The notes: a model not told the origin generated them from the letters alone. 57,930 bases of DNA from Rheinheimera mesophila (GCF_000986865.1 NZ_LAVS01000016.1:1-57930); one strand, 5' to 3'. Positions 14,786-24,530 are shown, counted from the first letter of the stretch. Translations and numbers: made by a program.

Positions 14786-16510
14786 TTATTTGCTTTTAAA
14801 AGCTTTTAACAGCAACACAAATTCGTGTTTCTCCGCTGTGGTTAGTTGCTGCAACATATCTTTACGTTGCAACTCTTCCAAACGTTGACTTAGATACTGA
14901 TCTTCAATAGACCGGAACGTATCCATAAATTCTTGGGTTAACTGCTCTTCAGCAACCTGATGATCCCACAGCGCCAGTTTGACCAAAATATTGTATTCAG
15001 GCGTATCGCGCCAATGCTCCAGCAGTTGTGCTGTGGTCAGTTCAGGTTGAGCTAACAACCTTTGCTGTAAGGTCAGTAATAGCTGAATACCAGGTAAATT
15101 CGCCTCTGCCAGTTCCGGCGCCACAGGCATCACTTTGGCAAGCGCAGGGTACTGTAATAACAGAGCTATAGCCCGGCGCATCGGCGTAATTTTTGTTGCC
15201 ACAGGCGCTTTGCTCTGCACCTTAGCCTGGCTTCTGGCTGCTGTCTTGTGCTGCGACGATTTACCAACCAGCGAACCTAAAGTCTCAAACAAGGCATCGC
15301 GATAAAATTCACTTGGAATTTGTTTAATCAACTCGTTGCCTTTGACCCACAGGGCGGACTTGCCAGCATCAGTGTTTAAATCTAATTCTTTGGCCAGATG
15401 GTCAAATAAATACTGACCTAAAGGCATGGCCTGTTCCAGACGGTGTAAAAAGGCCTCTTTGCCTTCTTTTTGTACCAGTGAATCCGGGTCTTCGCCGTCC
15501 GGTAAGAATACAAAATTCAGTTCCACGCCGTCTTTTAAATGCGGTAAGGCGCTTTGTAAAGCGCGCCACGCCGCATCACGACCTGCTCTATCGCCGTCGT
15601 AACAGCAGGTGACAGTACTGGTCAGGCGGAATAAGGTATGCATGTGATCTGGGGTCGTGGCGGTGCCTAAACAAGCCACAGCAAAAGATATTCCTTGCTC
15701 GGCCAGACCCACCACATCCATATAACCTTCAACAATCAGCACCCGATTCAGCCTGTCCTGGCTTTGTCTGGCTTCATACAAGCCATAAAGTTCACGGCCT
15801 TTATGGAAAAGCCGGGTCTCAGGTGAGTTTAGATACTTAGGCGTACCTTCACCTATCACCCTGCCGCCAAAACCTATCACTCTGCCGCGTTTATCCCGGA
15901 TCGGAAACATCAGCCGGTCACGGAAAAAATCGTATTCACGCCCCTGATCATTGCGGTTGATCAGTTTAATCTCAAACAGCTGATCCCGGGCTGAACGTGA
16001 AGCACCGAGTTGTTTCAACACAAAGTCCCAGCTATCTGGTGCGTAACCTATACCGTATTTTGTTGCTGTGGCTTCTGATATTCCACGTTTCTGTAAATAG
16101 GCTGCAGCATGAGCTTGTTGCTTCAGTTGTTGCTGGTACAAATCTGCCGCTTTTTGCATCTGGCTATAATCGTCGGCCTGAGCTTGCGGATAGGGCTTAC
16201 CACTACCTTGTTCGCGTGGTATCTCTAAATGATGTTGTTTGGCCAGTTCTTCAATGGCTTCGACAAATTCAAGCTGTTCATACGCCATCATAAAACTGAT
16301 GGCATTGCCGTGAGCGCCACAACCAAAGCAATGGTAAAACTGTTTATCGCTACTTACGGTAAAAGAAGGGGATTTTTCGTTATGGAAAGGGCAACAAGCC
16401 TGATAGTTTTTACCGGCCTTTTTTAACGGAACTCTGTGATCAATCAGTTCTACTATATCTGTACGAGCTAATAAGTCGTCGATAAAGTGTCTGGGGATTT
16501 GTCCTGCCAC
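14786..16510 (-). CDS. dnaG: DNA primase DnaG
   Basis: The 574-residue primase synthesises RNA primers at the replication fork. It has a CHC2 zinc domain (CCPFHNEKSPSFTV, then YHCFGCGAHG), a Toprim core with VLIVEGYMDVVG and CYDGDRAGRDAAWRA, and a C-terminal DnaB-binding domain. A GTG start at 16510 preceded by GAGGAAAAAG (spacing about 6) yields MAGQIPRHFIDDLLART, matching the E. coli MAGRIPR... N-terminus. The ATG at 16522 would overlap that Shine-Dalgarno, so GTG is preferred. Upstream, a palindromic repeat and a terminator separate it from yqeY. Confidence 0.97.
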   Translation of the reverse strand: MAGQIPRHFIDDLLARTDIVELIDHRVPLKKAGKNYQACCPFHNEKSPSFTVSSDKQFYHCFGCGAHGNAISFMMAYEQLEFVEAIEELAKQHHLEIPREQGSGKPYPQAQADDYSQMQKAADLYQQQLKQQAHAAAYLQKRGISEATATKYGIGYAPDSWDFVLKQLGASRSARDQLFEIKLINRNDQGREYDFFRDRLMFPIRDKRGRVIGFGGRVIGEGTPKYLNSPETRLFHKGRELYGLYEARQSQDRLNRVLIVEGYMDVVGLAEQGISFAVACLGTATTPDHMHTLFRLTSTVTCCYDGDRAGRDAAWRALQSALPHLKDGVELNFVFLPDGEDPDSLVQKEGKEAFLHRLEQAMPLGQYLFDHLAKELDLNTDAGKSALWVKGNELIKQIPSEFYRDALFETLGSLVGKSSQHKTAARSQAKVQSKAPVATKITPMRRAIALLLQYPALAKVMPVAPELAEANLPGIQLLLTLQQRLLAQPELTTAQLLEHWRDTPEYNILVKLALWDHQVAEEQLTQEFMDTFRSIEDQYLSQRLEELQRKDMLQQLTTAEKHEFVLLLKAFKSK

Positions 16511-16529
16511 CTTTTTCCTCATCTACTGA

Positions 16530-16658
16530 TATAGACCCAAGCAACTTGATGTTGCAGGGAGGCGACAAGCTCGTGAGACCCAGCAGCATAGGCGCACTAT
16601 CTGGCCGGGACGAATGAGCGCAGTCAACAAAGCTGCAGCTTCAAGTACGACGGGTATA
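16530..16658. repeat. Palindromic intergenic repeat (YPAL-like), full copy
   Basis: The ~129-bp element has imperfect inverted ends: TATAGACCCAAGCAACTTGA... on one side and, reading the other strand, TATACCCGTCGTACTTGAAG... on the other. The core contains GGAGGCGACAAGC and GACGAATGAGCGCAGTCAAC. The pattern (TATACCC...TTGAAGTTGCAG...GCGGCAAG...GAGCGCAGCCAAC) is that of structured repeats known from Yersinia/Serratia and other gammaproteobacteria. It occupies the yqeY-dnaG gap. Confidence 0.7.
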
Positions 16659-16663
16659 CAGAA

Positions 16664-16690
16664 AAAGACAAGCCGTGCTAAGAGCACGGC
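16664..16690 (-). terminator. Terminator downstream of yqeY
   Basis: GCCGTGCT (16672-16679) pairs with AGCACGGC (16683-16690) over a 3-base loop. On the minus strand it is followed by TTGTCTTTTTC. It would limit read-through from rpsU-yqeY into dnaG. Confidence 0.75.
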
Positions 16691-16712
16691 GTGCAGTAGT
16701 TCAGCTAACAGC

Positions 16713-17156
16713 TTAACTCAAACGAGCTTTAATCACCTGACTTAAAACGGCCATATCAGTACGACCCTGAACCTGTGGTTTTAAATGAGACATCACTTTC
16801 GCCATGTCTTTTATTCCAGAGGCTGCAACAGCAGTAATCGCCTGTTGCACTAAATCATCCAGCTCAGCCTGAGATAAGGCTTGTGGCAAAAACTGTTCTA
16901 CGATTACGATTTCTGCTAATTCAATATCAGCTAAATCTTGCCGACCTGCTGCACTGTATTGACTGGCAGATTCTTTGCGTTGCTTTACCATTTTGGTAAG
17001 AACAGCAATGATATTGGCGTCATCTGGCACCATCTGCGAGTCAATGTGACGTTGTTTGATTTCAGCTAAGGCCAGACGAATAGTACCCAGACGCAATTTG
17101 TCTTTGGCACGCATCGCATCTTTTTGCGCTTCCTGTAGCTGCTCTAACAACGCCAT
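16713..17156 (-). CDS. yqeY: GatB/YqeY domain protein
   Basis: The 147-residue protein is a stand-alone YqeY domain, related to the C-terminal tRNA-binding tail of GatB. It matches MRAKDKLRLGTIRLALAEIK at the start, KMVKQRKESASQYSAAGRQDLA in the middle and GRTDMAVLSQVIKARL at the end. The exact role is unknown; it is commonly found with rpsU and dnaG, as here. It starts 16 bases after the rpsU stop, so the two are co-transcribed. Confidence 0.93.
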   Translation of the reverse strand: MALLEQLQEAQKDAMRAKDKLRLGTIRLALAEIKQRHIDSQMVPDDANIIAVLTKMVKQRKESASQYSAAGRQDLADIELAEIVIVEQFLPQALSQAELDDLVQQAITAVAASGIKDMAKVMSHLKPQVQGRTDMAVLSQVIKARLS

Positions 17157-17172
17157 AGGTCAGGCAATAATC

Positions 17173-17388
17173 TTAGTAAAGCTTGATGCGACGAGCGTTT
17201 TCGCGAGAAAGCTTTTTCATGTGGCGCTTAACAGCAGCAGCTTTCTTACGCTTACGAACCCAAGTTGGCTTCTCGAAAAATTCTTTAGCGCGTACATCAG
17301 CTAATACGCCAGCTTTTTCACAAGAGCGCTTGAAACGACGTAAAGCTACGTCAAATGGTTCGTTTTCTTTTACTTTAACAACAGGCAT
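17173..17388 (-). CDS. rpsU: 30S ribosomal protein S21
   Basis: The 71-residue basic protein is S21: [20 protein letters not shown] at the start and the Lys/Arg-rich [20 protein letters not shown] toward the end are canonical. It joins the 30S subunit near the anti-Shine-Dalgarno. First gene of the rpsU-yqeY(-dnaG-rpoD) cluster, with a good promoter at 17451-17480 and a small hairpin in its leader. Confidence 0.98.
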   Translation of the reverse strand: MPVVKVKENEPFDVALRRFKRSCEKAGVLADVRAKEFFEKPTWVRKRKKAAAVKRHMKKLSRENARRIKLY

Positions 17389-17411
17389 TAAATTCTCACC
17401 TCGGTCAACTC

Positions 17412-17428
17412 TGGTTAGTGTCTAACCA
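17412..17428 (-). promoter_or_regulatory. Leader hairpin upstream of rpsU
   Basis: TGGTTAG (17412-17418) and CTAACCA (17422-17428) form a 7-bp stem with a 3-base loop in the rpsU 5' leader, 24 bases before the start codon. It could serve in translational control of S21; this is inference. Confidence 0.4.
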
Positions 17429-17450
17429 ATACGATTAAAAATGGTGCGGC

Positions 17451-17480
17451 ATTTTACTCAAAAGCCACTCCCAATGTAAA
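17451..17480 (-). promoter_or_regulatory. rpsU promoter
   Basis: Minus strand TTTACA (17480-17475), 18 bases, TAAAAT (17456-17451): five of six matches in each box. The only good promoter upstream of rpsU. Confidence 0.6.
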
Positions 17481-17557
17481 GCAATAAGTGTTGTGCTGGT
17501 GATGATGCTCGGATCCCAGTACAATTCGCCGCGTAGCATATAGGTAAGGGGAGCAAA

Positions 17558-18571
17558 ATGCGAGTACTTGGCATAGAAACATCATGTGATGAAACCGGCA
17601 TCGCTGTGTATGACGAAAAGCGGGGTCTGTTAAGTCATGTGTTGTATAGCCAGATCCCTCTGCATGCCGATTATGGCGGGGTAGTGCCTGAACTGGCTTC
17701 GCGTGACCATATCCGAAAAACATTGCCGTTAATCCAACAGGCATTAAAAGAAGCGGGTTGTGAAGCTTCCGATATTGATGGCGTGGCATATACCGCAGGT
17801 CCGGGTTTGGCAGGTGCTTTGTTAGTGGGGGCTGCCATAGGCCGCAGTTTAGCTTTTGCCTGGGGCAAGCCGGCGCTCGCCGTGCATCATATGGAAGGCC
17901 ATTTGCTGGCACCTATGCTGGAAGAAAATCCGCCACAGTTTCCTTTTATCGCTTTGTTAGTGTCGGGCGGTCATACCCAACTCGTGCGGGTAGATGGCAT
18001 AGGCCAGTATCAGTTATTGGGTGAATCTGTTGATGACGCAGCGGGTGAAGCATTTGACAAAACAGCGAAATTAATGGGACTTGATTATCCGGGCGGCCCT
18101 TTGCTCGCTAAATTAGCCACCCAAGGCCAGGCTGATAAGTATGCCTTTCCACGCCCTATGACTGACAGACCGGGTTTAAATTTCAGCTTTAGTGGTTTAA
18201 AAACTGCAGCGGCTAATGTGATTGCAGCGGAAGGCAAAAGCCCGGAAGTGCAGGCGGATATCGCCGCATCTTTTCAGCAAGCCGTAGTCGATACGCTGGT
18301 GTTAAAGTGTCGTCGGGCGTTAAAAGAGCAGCGCTTAAAGCGTTTAGTGGTGGCAGGGGGGGTCAGTGCTAATACGTCGTTACGTCAACAGCTCGAAGTG
18401 TTACTGAAAAGCTTAAAAGGTGAGGTGTATTACCCGCGTAAAGAATTTTGCACCGACAATGGTGCCATGATTGCGTATGCTGGCTTTCAGCGCTTAAAAG
18501 CGGGGCAGCAGCAGGATTTAACTATAGGCGTCATACCCCGTTGGCCTATGGAGGAGCTCCCCGCGCTTTAA
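17558..18571 (+). CDS. tsaD: tRNA N6-threonylcarbamoyladenosine synthase TsaD
   Basis: The 337-residue protein (Gcp/Kae1 family) transfers the threonylcarbamoyl group to A37 of ANN-decoding tRNAs. [19 protein letters not shown] starts the ASKHA fold, [10 protein letters not shown] gives the metal-binding His-x3-His, and [10 protein letters not shown] and the C-terminal [11 protein letters not shown] are signature blocks. AAGGGGAG precedes the ATG. It is divergent from rpsU, as in E. coli, and its stop codon abuts that of plsY with zero intervening bases. Confidence 0.97.
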   Translation: MRVLGIETSCDETGIAVYDEKRGLLSHVLYSQIPLHADYGGVVPELASRDHIRKTLPLIQQALKEAGCEASDIDGVAYTAGPGLAGALLVGAAIGRSLAFAWGKPALAVHHMEGHLLAPMLEENPPQFPFIALLVSGGHTQLVRVDGIGQYQLLGESVDDAAGEAFDKTAKLMGLDYPGGPLLAKLATQGQADKYAFPRPMTDRPGLNFSFSGLKTAAANVIAAEGKSPEVQADIAASFQQAVVDTLVLKCRRALKEQRLKRLVVAGGVSANTSLRQQLEVLLKSLKGEVYYPRKEFCTDNGAMIAYAGFQRLKAGQQQDLTIGVIPRWPMEELPAL

Positions 18572-19195
18572 TTACTCTTGTTCAGGATCCTCTGGTTTGG
18601 CTTTTCGGTTTTTATGCCAGACCTTGGTTTCCTGACCATGCCAGAGCCTGATGATATTGTCTTTGTGACGGACAATAATCAGCAAGCTCAGCATGGAAAC
18701 CGGAATGGTATACAGAGGTTTGATAAACCAGGTAAACACAGGGGCAAGACCAACAGTAACAAGAGCGGCTAAAGATGAATAGCCCGTTGCGCCCACCAGC
18801 ATCATCCAGGTAGAAATCAGCAAGCCCGCCAAATCTAAACCAATAGGCATCATACTGCCAAAGGCGGTAGCCACAGCTTTGCCGCCTTTAAAACCAAAAA
18901 ACAGCGGAAATATATGGCCGAGGCAGGCACAGACTGCAATCATGCCCAGATAAAAGGCTTCCACCCCTAAGAAGTACGACCCCCAGACCGGAATAGTACC
19001 TTTGAGCACGTCAAACACTAAAACTAAAGATGCGGGAAAAGCGCCCCCTAAACGCAGAACATTGGTGGCACCTGGATTGCCTGAACCATGAGTACGTGGA
19101 TCGGGCAGCCTGAAAATTCGGCTGACCACAATAGCAGACGAGATTGAGCCACTTAAATAAGCAAGCAGCATCAAAATCGCTATGGTAGGGGTCAT
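18572..19195 (-). CDS. plsY: Acyl-phosphate:glycerol-3-phosphate acyltransferase PlsY
   Basis: The 207-residue integral inner-membrane enzyme makes lysophosphatidic acid from acyl-phosphate. Conserved loops are present: [24 protein letters not shown] and the C-terminal [16 protein letters not shown]. Five or so membrane segments. Convergent with tsaD without any spacer, and divergent from folB. Confidence 0.96.
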   Translation of the reverse strand: MTPTIAILMLLAYLSGSISSAIVVSRIFRLPDPRTHGSGNPGATNVLRLGGAFPASLVLVFDVLKGTIPVWGSYFLGVEAFYLGMIAVCACLGHIFPLFFGFKGGKAVATAFGSMMPIGLDLAGLLISTWMMLVGATGYSSLAALVTVGLAPVFTWFIKPLYTIPVSMLSLLIIVRHKDNIIRLWHGQETKVWHKNRKAKPEDPEQE

Positions 19196-19332
19196 GGATT
19201 AAGGTTCCTCAGTCCGGCAAAGTACGCTAAAATCGCGTCCTGTTTAATAAGCTGCTCAGAGTATAGGCTTTTTCAGTCTTTGCCTATCCGACCAGCCTAC
19301 CTGAAACAAGTCTTTAACAAAAGCGGAAATCT

Positions 19333-19686
19333 ATGACGGATATAGTTTTTATCAGGCAATTCAAGGTTCAGACCGTAATAGGGGTGTATGAATGGGAAAA
19401 AGCGATACAGCAGACGCTGGAGTTTGATCTGGAGCTGTCGACCGATATTCGTCAGGCCGCTGCGACAGACGATTTACAGTACACTCTGGATTACAGCGCC
19501 GTATGCTCTGCTATTGCAGAGCTTTGTCAGCAACCTCATGAACTGATTGAAACTGTGGCTGAAAAAGTTGCAGCCATGGTACTGCAGAAATTCGAAACTA
19601 AAGCGGTGAAAGTGACGATCACTAAACCTGCTGCGGTGCCTGCTGCAGCGGGCGTCGGTGTTTCTATTTGCCGCGGGACCTGGTAA
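19333..19686 (+). CDS. folB: Dihydroneopterin aldolase FolB
   Basis: The 117-residue folate enzyme converts dihydroneopterin to 6-hydroxymethyl-dihydropterin and glycolaldehyde. IGVYEWEKAIQQTLEFDLEL at the N-terminus, TLDYSAVC, LIETVAEKVA and VTITKPAAVPAA are family motifs. The TAATG overlap with folK indicates coupled translation of consecutive pathway steps. Confidence 0.95.
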   Translation: MTDIVFIRQFKVQTVIGVYEWEKAIQQTLEFDLELSTDIRQAAATDDLQYTLDYSAVCSAIAELCQQPHELIETVAEKVAAMVLQKFETKAVKVTITKPAAVPAAAGVGVSICRGTW

Positions 19687-20195
19687 TGGCACTGATTTAT
19701 ATCAGTATTGGCAGCAATATAGAGCGTGATTTGCATATACGTGCTGCTTATCTGGAACTTTGTGCTCTGTTCGGCGAAATTCGCTGCTCTGCTGTGTATG
19801 AAAGTGAAGCTGTGGGTTTTAGCGGTGATGCCTTTTATAATCTGGTGGCAGAGGCCAATACTGATTTGTCTGTGGCTGATTGTGTGGCCGCTTTTAAAAC
19901 GATAGAGCAGAAATATGGCCGGCCTGCCACATCACCTAAATTTTGTGGTAAACGACTGGATTTAGATTTGTTGACCTACGATCAATGGGTGTGCTCAAGC
20001 CCTGTTGAATTACCGCGCGATGAAATTACTAAAAATGCCTTTGTGTTACTGCCCTTATCCGAACTGGCGCCAGAACAAATCCATCCGCTGACAGGCTTGA
20101 GCTATCAGCAGATGTGGCACAACTACCGGGAAGACCAAAAACTGTGGCCCATTGAATTCAACTGGCCGGATGCAACTGTTGCCACTGCTGTTTAG
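19686..20195 (+). CDS. folK: Hydroxymethyldihydropterin pyrophosphokinase FolK
   Basis: From the ATG at 19686 (overlapping the folB stop as TAATG) the protein is 169 residues. [17 protein letters not shown] is the usual N-terminus, with [17 protein letters not shown] and [12 protein letters not shown] as the catalytic Asp region and later block. It pyrophosphorylates hydroxymethyldihydropterin in folate synthesis. The 3' end overlaps the convergent cca gene by 38 bp. Confidence 0.94.
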   Translation: MALIYISIGSNIERDLHIRAAYLELCALFGEIRCSAVYESEAVGFSGDAFYNLVAEANTDLSVADCVAAFKTIEQKYGRPATSPKFCGKRLDLDLLTYDQWVCSSPVELPRDEITKNAFVLLPLSELAPEQIHPLTGLSYQQMWHNYREDQKLWPIEFNWPDATVATAV

Positions 20196-21402
20196 CCAGG
20201 CTTATAGCCTCAAGTCGGGCTTTCGCTACTTCCTGTTTTATCGCCTCACCCTTTAATCCCAAGGCCACTATAGCTTTGATATCAACAGTCCGGGCCGCTG
20301 TTGCTAATAGTCTTACATAATCAGCCTGAGGGTAACTCGCCTGCTCAAAGCCGGTGCGCCCCCGTAAATCAGCCATAGCACAAAGCAGTAATAGCTCCAA
20401 TCGCTCAGGTTTACGCCACAGGTCTATGCCATCGAATAACTTTTGTACAGTAACAGGGCGCAGCTCAAAGGCTTTATGCAGCAACTGATGATATTCACAG
20501 GCCAACAAGGCCAAATCACGGCAATCGTTCGGCACCTTCAGACGGCTGCAGAGTTCCTGCACCAAAGGTAAACCACTGTGCTCATGGCCATGATGCTTCG
20601 GCCATAAAGCCGGGTCTGTAGTGCCTTTGCCCAGATCATGACACAGCGCGGCAAAACGCACATCCAACCGGTCAGACAACAACGCCGCTTGTTTTAACAC
20701 CAGCATAGAGTGGATGCCTGTGTCTATTTCCGGATGCCACTGTGGTGGATTAGGCACACCCCAGAGTTGCTCCAGCTCTGGCATCCATACTTTTAACGCA
20801 CCGCATTGATGCAGTAACTCAAAATAAGCTTGCGGGTCTTGTTCTGTTAAGGCCCGGGACGTTTCCTGCCAAACCCGCTCTGCGGTTAAATGCTCCAACT
20901 CACCACTCTTACTCAGCTCTGTCATGAGCTGTAAAGTCTCAGCAGCAACAGTAAAACCTAAGTGAAAATAACGGGCATAAAAGCGGGCAACCCGCAGCAC
21001 CCTAAGTGGGTCTTCACTAAAAGCCGGGGAGACATGCCGCAGAACTTTAGCCTTCAGATCAGCAATGCCGCCATAGGGGTCGTGCAACTGACCTGTATCA
21101 TCTTTAGCAATCGCATTGATGGTTAAATCACGGCGCTGCAAATCCTGCTCTAAAGTGACATCCTCTGCAAAATAACAGGCAAAGCCGGTATAACCCTGAC
21201 CTTGTTTGCGTTCGGTGCGGGCTAAAGCGTATTCCTGTTTGGTTTTTGGATGCAAAAACACCGGGAAATCTTTGCCTACAGCCTGATAACCCAACCCCAG
21301 TAATTGTTCAGGGGTAGCCCCGACCACCAGCCAGTCTTTATCTAAGGCCGGGTAACCCAGTAACTCATCACGAACAGCACCGCCTACCAGATAAATGTTC
21401 AA
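20158..21402 (-). CDS. cca: Multifunctional CCA-adding enzyme
   Basis: The 414-residue protein adds or repairs the CCA end of tRNA. Class II nucleotidyltransferase motifs: [13 protein letters not shown] and [15 protein letters not shown], then [19 protein letters not shown]-terminal HD domain ([15 protein letters not shown]) gives the phosphohydrolase activity seen in gammaproteobacterial enzymes. Full length. Convergent overlap with folK. Confidence 0.96.
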   Translation of the reverse strand: MNIYLVGGAVRDELLGYPALDKDWLVVGATPEQLLGLGYQAVGKDFPVFLHPKTKQEYALARTERKQGQGYTGFACYFAEDVTLEQDLQRRDLTINAIAKDDTGQLHDPYGGIADLKAKVLRHVSPAFSEDPLRVLRVARFYARYFHLGFTVAAETLQLMTELSKSGELEHLTAERVWQETSRALTEQDPQAYFELLHQCGALKVWMPELEQLWGVPNPPQWHPEIDTGIHSMLVLKQAALLSDRLDVRFAALCHDLGKGTTDPALWPKHHGHEHSGLPLVQELCSRLKVPNDCRDLALLACEYHQLLHKAFELRPVTVQKLFDGIDLWRKPERLELLLLCAMADLRGRTGFEQASYPQADYVRLLATAARTVDIKAIVALGLKGEAIKQEVAKARLEAISLAKQQWQQLHPAS

Positions 21403-21480
21403 AGCTTTCCTGCTCCCTGTTTTTTTGCCATTATAACGCCTTGCTTACAATTGTCGCCCTAACTCAGCAGCGGGAAGCTT

Positions 21481-22389
21481 ATGTACACCGGATTTTTCGG
21501 TTTAACCAGTCAGCCTTTTTCGATAGCACCTAACCCGGACTTTCTGTTTTTAAGTGCCCGTCATGCCGAAGCGTTGGCGCATTTGCGCTATGGTTTGGGC
21601 GAAGCCGGTGGTTTTGTGTTGCTGACGGGCGAAGTGGGTACAGGCAAAACCACAGTGTCCCGTTGTTTATTGCAGGAACTGACAGACAAAACCGAAGTCG
21701 CTTTTATTTTAAACCCCACCTTAAACGAGCTGGAGTTGCTGGCTGCGATTTGTGATCAGTTAAAAATCCGCTACAAAAAATCCGACGCTAGCTTAAAAAT
21801 GCTGACGGATAAAATTACCAACCGCCTGATGAAAAACCATCAAGCTGATAAAAATACCATTTTAATTATCGACGAAGCCCAGCATTTACAGCCAGCCGTG
21901 CTGGAACAACTGCGGCTGTTAACCAACTTAGAAACCAACACTAAAAAACTACTGCAGGTGATTTTAATAGGTCAGCCTGAGTTACAGCAGTTGCTGCAGC
22001 GGCAGGATTTACGTCAACTGGCGCAGCGGATCACGGCGCGTTATCACCTGATGCCTTTAACTGAGCAGGAGGTGCAGCAATACGTCAGTTACAGACTGCA
22101 GGTAGCGGGGTGTAGCAGGCCTGTGTTTACAGCCTCTGCAGTAAAAAAATTATTTCAGTTATCTGGTGGTATTCCGCGTTTACTCAATTTAATCTGCGAC
22201 CGCGCTTTGTTAGGGGGGTATAGTCAGCAAAAGGCTTTGATTGATGCAGCTCTGGTCAATCAAGCGGCCTCCGAAGTGCTGGCAATTAAACCTCAAGCGG
22301 AAAAAGCGGTCTGGCCTGTCTGGTTATGGCCTGTATTCACGCTGCTGGCTTTGGGTATAGGTGCAGGGTTATCTGCATTCATTTGGTAG
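21481..22389 (+). CDS. ExeA/GspA-type AAA ATPase
   Basis: The 302-residue protein starts with the ExeA/MshM signature MYTGFFGLTSQPFSIAPNPD, has Walker A GEVGTGKTT and Walker B ILIIDEAQHL, and an arginine-rich sensor region (RLLNLICDRALLGGY). One C-terminal membrane anchor lies at about residues 277-300. ExeA works with ExeB to assemble the type II secretin through the peptidoglycan. The next gene is a GspB-type partner, 10 bases downstream. Unlike ExeA of Aeromonas, no peptidoglycan-binding domain follows the anchor, so this is the short form. Confidence 0.85.
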   Translation: MYTGFFGLTSQPFSIAPNPDFLFLSARHAEALAHLRYGLGEAGGFVLLTGEVGTGKTTVSRCLLQELTDKTEVAFILNPTLNELELLAAICDQLKIRYKKSDASLKMLTDKITNRLMKNHQADKNTILIIDEAQHLQPAVLEQLRLLTNLETNTKKLLQVILIGQPELQQLLQRQDLRQLAQRITARYHLMPLTEQEVQQYVSYRLQVAGCSRPVFTASAVKKLFQLSGGIPRLLNLICDRALLGGYSQQKALIDAALVNQAASEVLAIKPQAEKAVWPVWLWPVFTLLALGIGAGLSAFIW

Positions 22390-22399
22390 GAATCTGTTT

Positions 22400-23227
22400 A
22401 TGTCGTTATTAATGGATGCGTTAAAGCAACAACAGCAAGTGCCTGTGACCGTGGTAAAAACGGCATCAGGCCATGGCTGGCGTATCGCCGCTTTAACCTT
22501 GTTAGTGATTTTAGGTTTAGTACTGGGCTTTTTTATCGGTCAGTATCAATTTGAGCAAAAACAGCCTGTATCGGAAGTGGTGGTTGCGCCGGTTCAGGCT
22601 GCACCTGCTGTTGCCAATGCGGCTGATATTGCGCTGGAGCTGCAACTGGCGGCCGATCTGCTAAAACCAACAGAGCCTGTGCAACTGGACGAAGTACCTG
22701 AAGATGAACCGCAATTGGTGGTATCGGCTAAACGCGGTGAGAAAGTACTGGGACGCGCCACTGACGATGGAACTGAAGACGACTTCGTCGACTTTGAGCA
22801 AATGCAGGAAGCTGATCTGCAAGACGAATTAACTCCTGTTGAGGAGTTATTGCCTGCCGCTGAACTGGAACAATCTGAGGTCTCCGCAGAGCTACGTGGT
22901 AAATTCGAATCGGCCCTGGCGGCAGCGGATGGAAGCAGTGGACCAGAACAAGATATTCATTACCATGATGCACCGGCCGTGGATATCAATCAGTTGGATG
23001 ACTTGTTACAGCGTCAGTTGCCAGCCTTGCGTTTTGAAGCTCATGTCTATGCTACAGATGCCAGACAACGTTGGATTAAAGTCAACGGCAAAGACTTACA
23101 ACAAGGCCAGTGGGTAACCGCCGATATTCAGGTGAAAGAAATCTTACCTCAGTATGTGGTGCTGCAATTTAATCAGTTGCAGTTTAGTGTTGAAGCCTTG
23201 TCCGACTGGAGTTATCAACGCCGCTGA
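22400..23227 (+). CDS. GspB-type secretion accessory protein
   Basis: The ATG at 22400 gives 275 residues: MSLLMDALKQQQQ at the start (typical of this family), a single membrane helix at about residues 27-48, an acidic periplasmic linker, and a C-terminal GspB domain (LPALRFEAHVYATDARQRW, then VLQFNQLQFSV). With ExeA it would help secretin assembly. No other type II secretion genes are in the window. Ends 8 bases before the convergent HD-GYP gene. Confidence 0.85.
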   Translation: MSLLMDALKQQQQVPVTVVKTASGHGWRIAALTLLVILGLVLGFFIGQYQFEQKQPVSEVVVAPVQAAPAVANAADIALELQLAADLLKPTEPVQLDEVPEDEPQLVVSAKRGEKVLGRATDDGTEDDFVDFEQMQEADLQDELTPVEELLPAAELEQSEVSAELRGKFESALAAADGSSGPEQDIHYHDAPAVDINQLDDLLQRQLPALRFEAHVYATDARQRWIKVNGKDLQQGQWVTADIQVKEILPQYVVLQFNQLQFSVEALSDWSYQRR

Positions 23228-23235
23228 TGGCTTGG

Positions 23236-24450
23236 TTACTCCAGCACCGATTGGCGGAAAAAACGGATCATATCAATGCCAAAGTCTTCTGGCATCACCG
23301 CACCTTCGATCTCCAGATCGACTTTGTTACTGGCCAAATCCAGCACTGAAACTTCGATATAACGTCTGAATTTGCAGTGATAAAACACTTTGACGATGGG
23401 CCGCAGCGGGTCTTGTTCATTGGCTTTAAGCACTATCCCCAGCTTTTCATTACTCAGTTTCACCAGTGTACCCGCAGGATGAATGCCAATAGCTTTAATA
23501 AACTGGGCCAATAGCACAGGATCAAAACTCTGTGGCGATTCACGTTTTAGAATTTTCAGCGCTGAAATACCGGTCTGGCCTTCTTTGTAGCAACGTTGTG
23601 CTGTGATGGCATCGTAGGTATCGACGATAGAAATCATCCGGCCATACACTGAGATTTGCTGATCGGCCAGGCCATAGGGGTAACCTTTGCCATCCAATCG
23701 CTCATGGTGCACGGCAGCCACCTCAATACTGATTGGGCTTAAACCAGGTATTTTTTGCAGAATTTCATGGCTGTACACCACATGGCGGCGCATTTCGGCA
23801 AATTCTTCCGCCGTCAGTTTACCTGGCTTATTTAAAATGCTGTCCGGCACCAGAATTTTGCCTATGTCATGCAATAAAGCGCCTGTCGCCAGTTGTTGGA
23901 TCAGCGTTTCGTCAAACTGCATTTGTTTGGCAAAAATAGTCATCAGAATAGAGACATTAACTGAGTGCTCCAGCAGGTAGGCGTCTTTTTCACGAATACG
24001 GCTGATGCAGAGCAAGGCGTCCTGATTACGAAATACCGAGTCGATAAAACCCGTGGCACAGTCCTGGAACTGTTGCAGGTTCAGCTCACGCCCCGCCTGT
24101 ATATCGGCAAAGGCTTTTTTCTGCAGCCCCTTGGCTTGTTGGTACAATACATTGGCTTGGCCCAGTTCCTGCTCAAAACTAACTTTTTCGCGGCTTCTGG
24201 CGGTAATGGGTAGCTGGACTGGTTCAGACTGTGCTGCGGTTCCTGTTTTTGGTTGTTCCAGAGTTTTACTTAAATCCACCACCAGTTCCAGCACGCCTTT
24301 TTTCTTTAGCTGCTCTATCACTGCTTCAGTTCTGGCCCAGCCTTGAGTTTTGATTTCGACATTGCCTTTTTGTTTATGCACAGACACCACATACATGCCT
24401 GGCTGTAACTCGGTAATGCTAAGAACTTTAAGCTGAGCTGGTGCTGTCAT
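23236..24450 (-). CDS. HD-GYP domain cyclic-di-GMP phosphodiesterase
   Basis: The 404-residue cytoplasmic protein has an N-terminal DUF3391 segment (residues 1-130: ITELQPGMYVVSVHKQ) followed by an HD-GYP domain. LLHDIGKILVPD holds the HD pair and HHERLDGKGYPYGL the intact GYP motif, so it is predicted to hydrolyse cyclic-di-GMP. HSVNVSILM is the preceding conserved histidine. No membrane segments or receiver domain are present. Its regulator and output are unknown. Confidence 0.9.
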   Translation of the reverse strand: MTAPAQLKVLSITELQPGMYVVSVHKQKGNVEIKTQGWARTEAVIEQLKKKGVLELVVDLSKTLEQPKTGTAAQSEPVQLPITARSREKVSFEQELGQANVLYQQAKGLQKKAFADIQAGRELNLQQFQDCATGFIDSVFRNQDALLCISRIREKDAYLLEHSVNVSILMTIFAKQMQFDETLIQQLATGALLHDIGKILVPDSILNKPGKLTAEEFAEMRRHVVYSHEILQKIPGLSPISIEVAAVHHERLDGKGYPYGLADQQISVYGRMISIVDTYDAITAQRCYKEGQTGISALKILKRESPQSFDPVLLAQFIKAIGIHPAGTLVKLSNEKLGIVLKANEQDPLRPIVKVFYHCKFRRYIEVSVLDLASNKVDLEIEGAVMPEDFGIDMIRFFRQSVLE

Positions 24451-24530
24451 AGGCGTACTCTGGAATTGCCGAAGTTCGGAAATTCGTTAATAAGTGTAAA
24501 TATGAAAAAAATGATACATTATTTTCAGGC

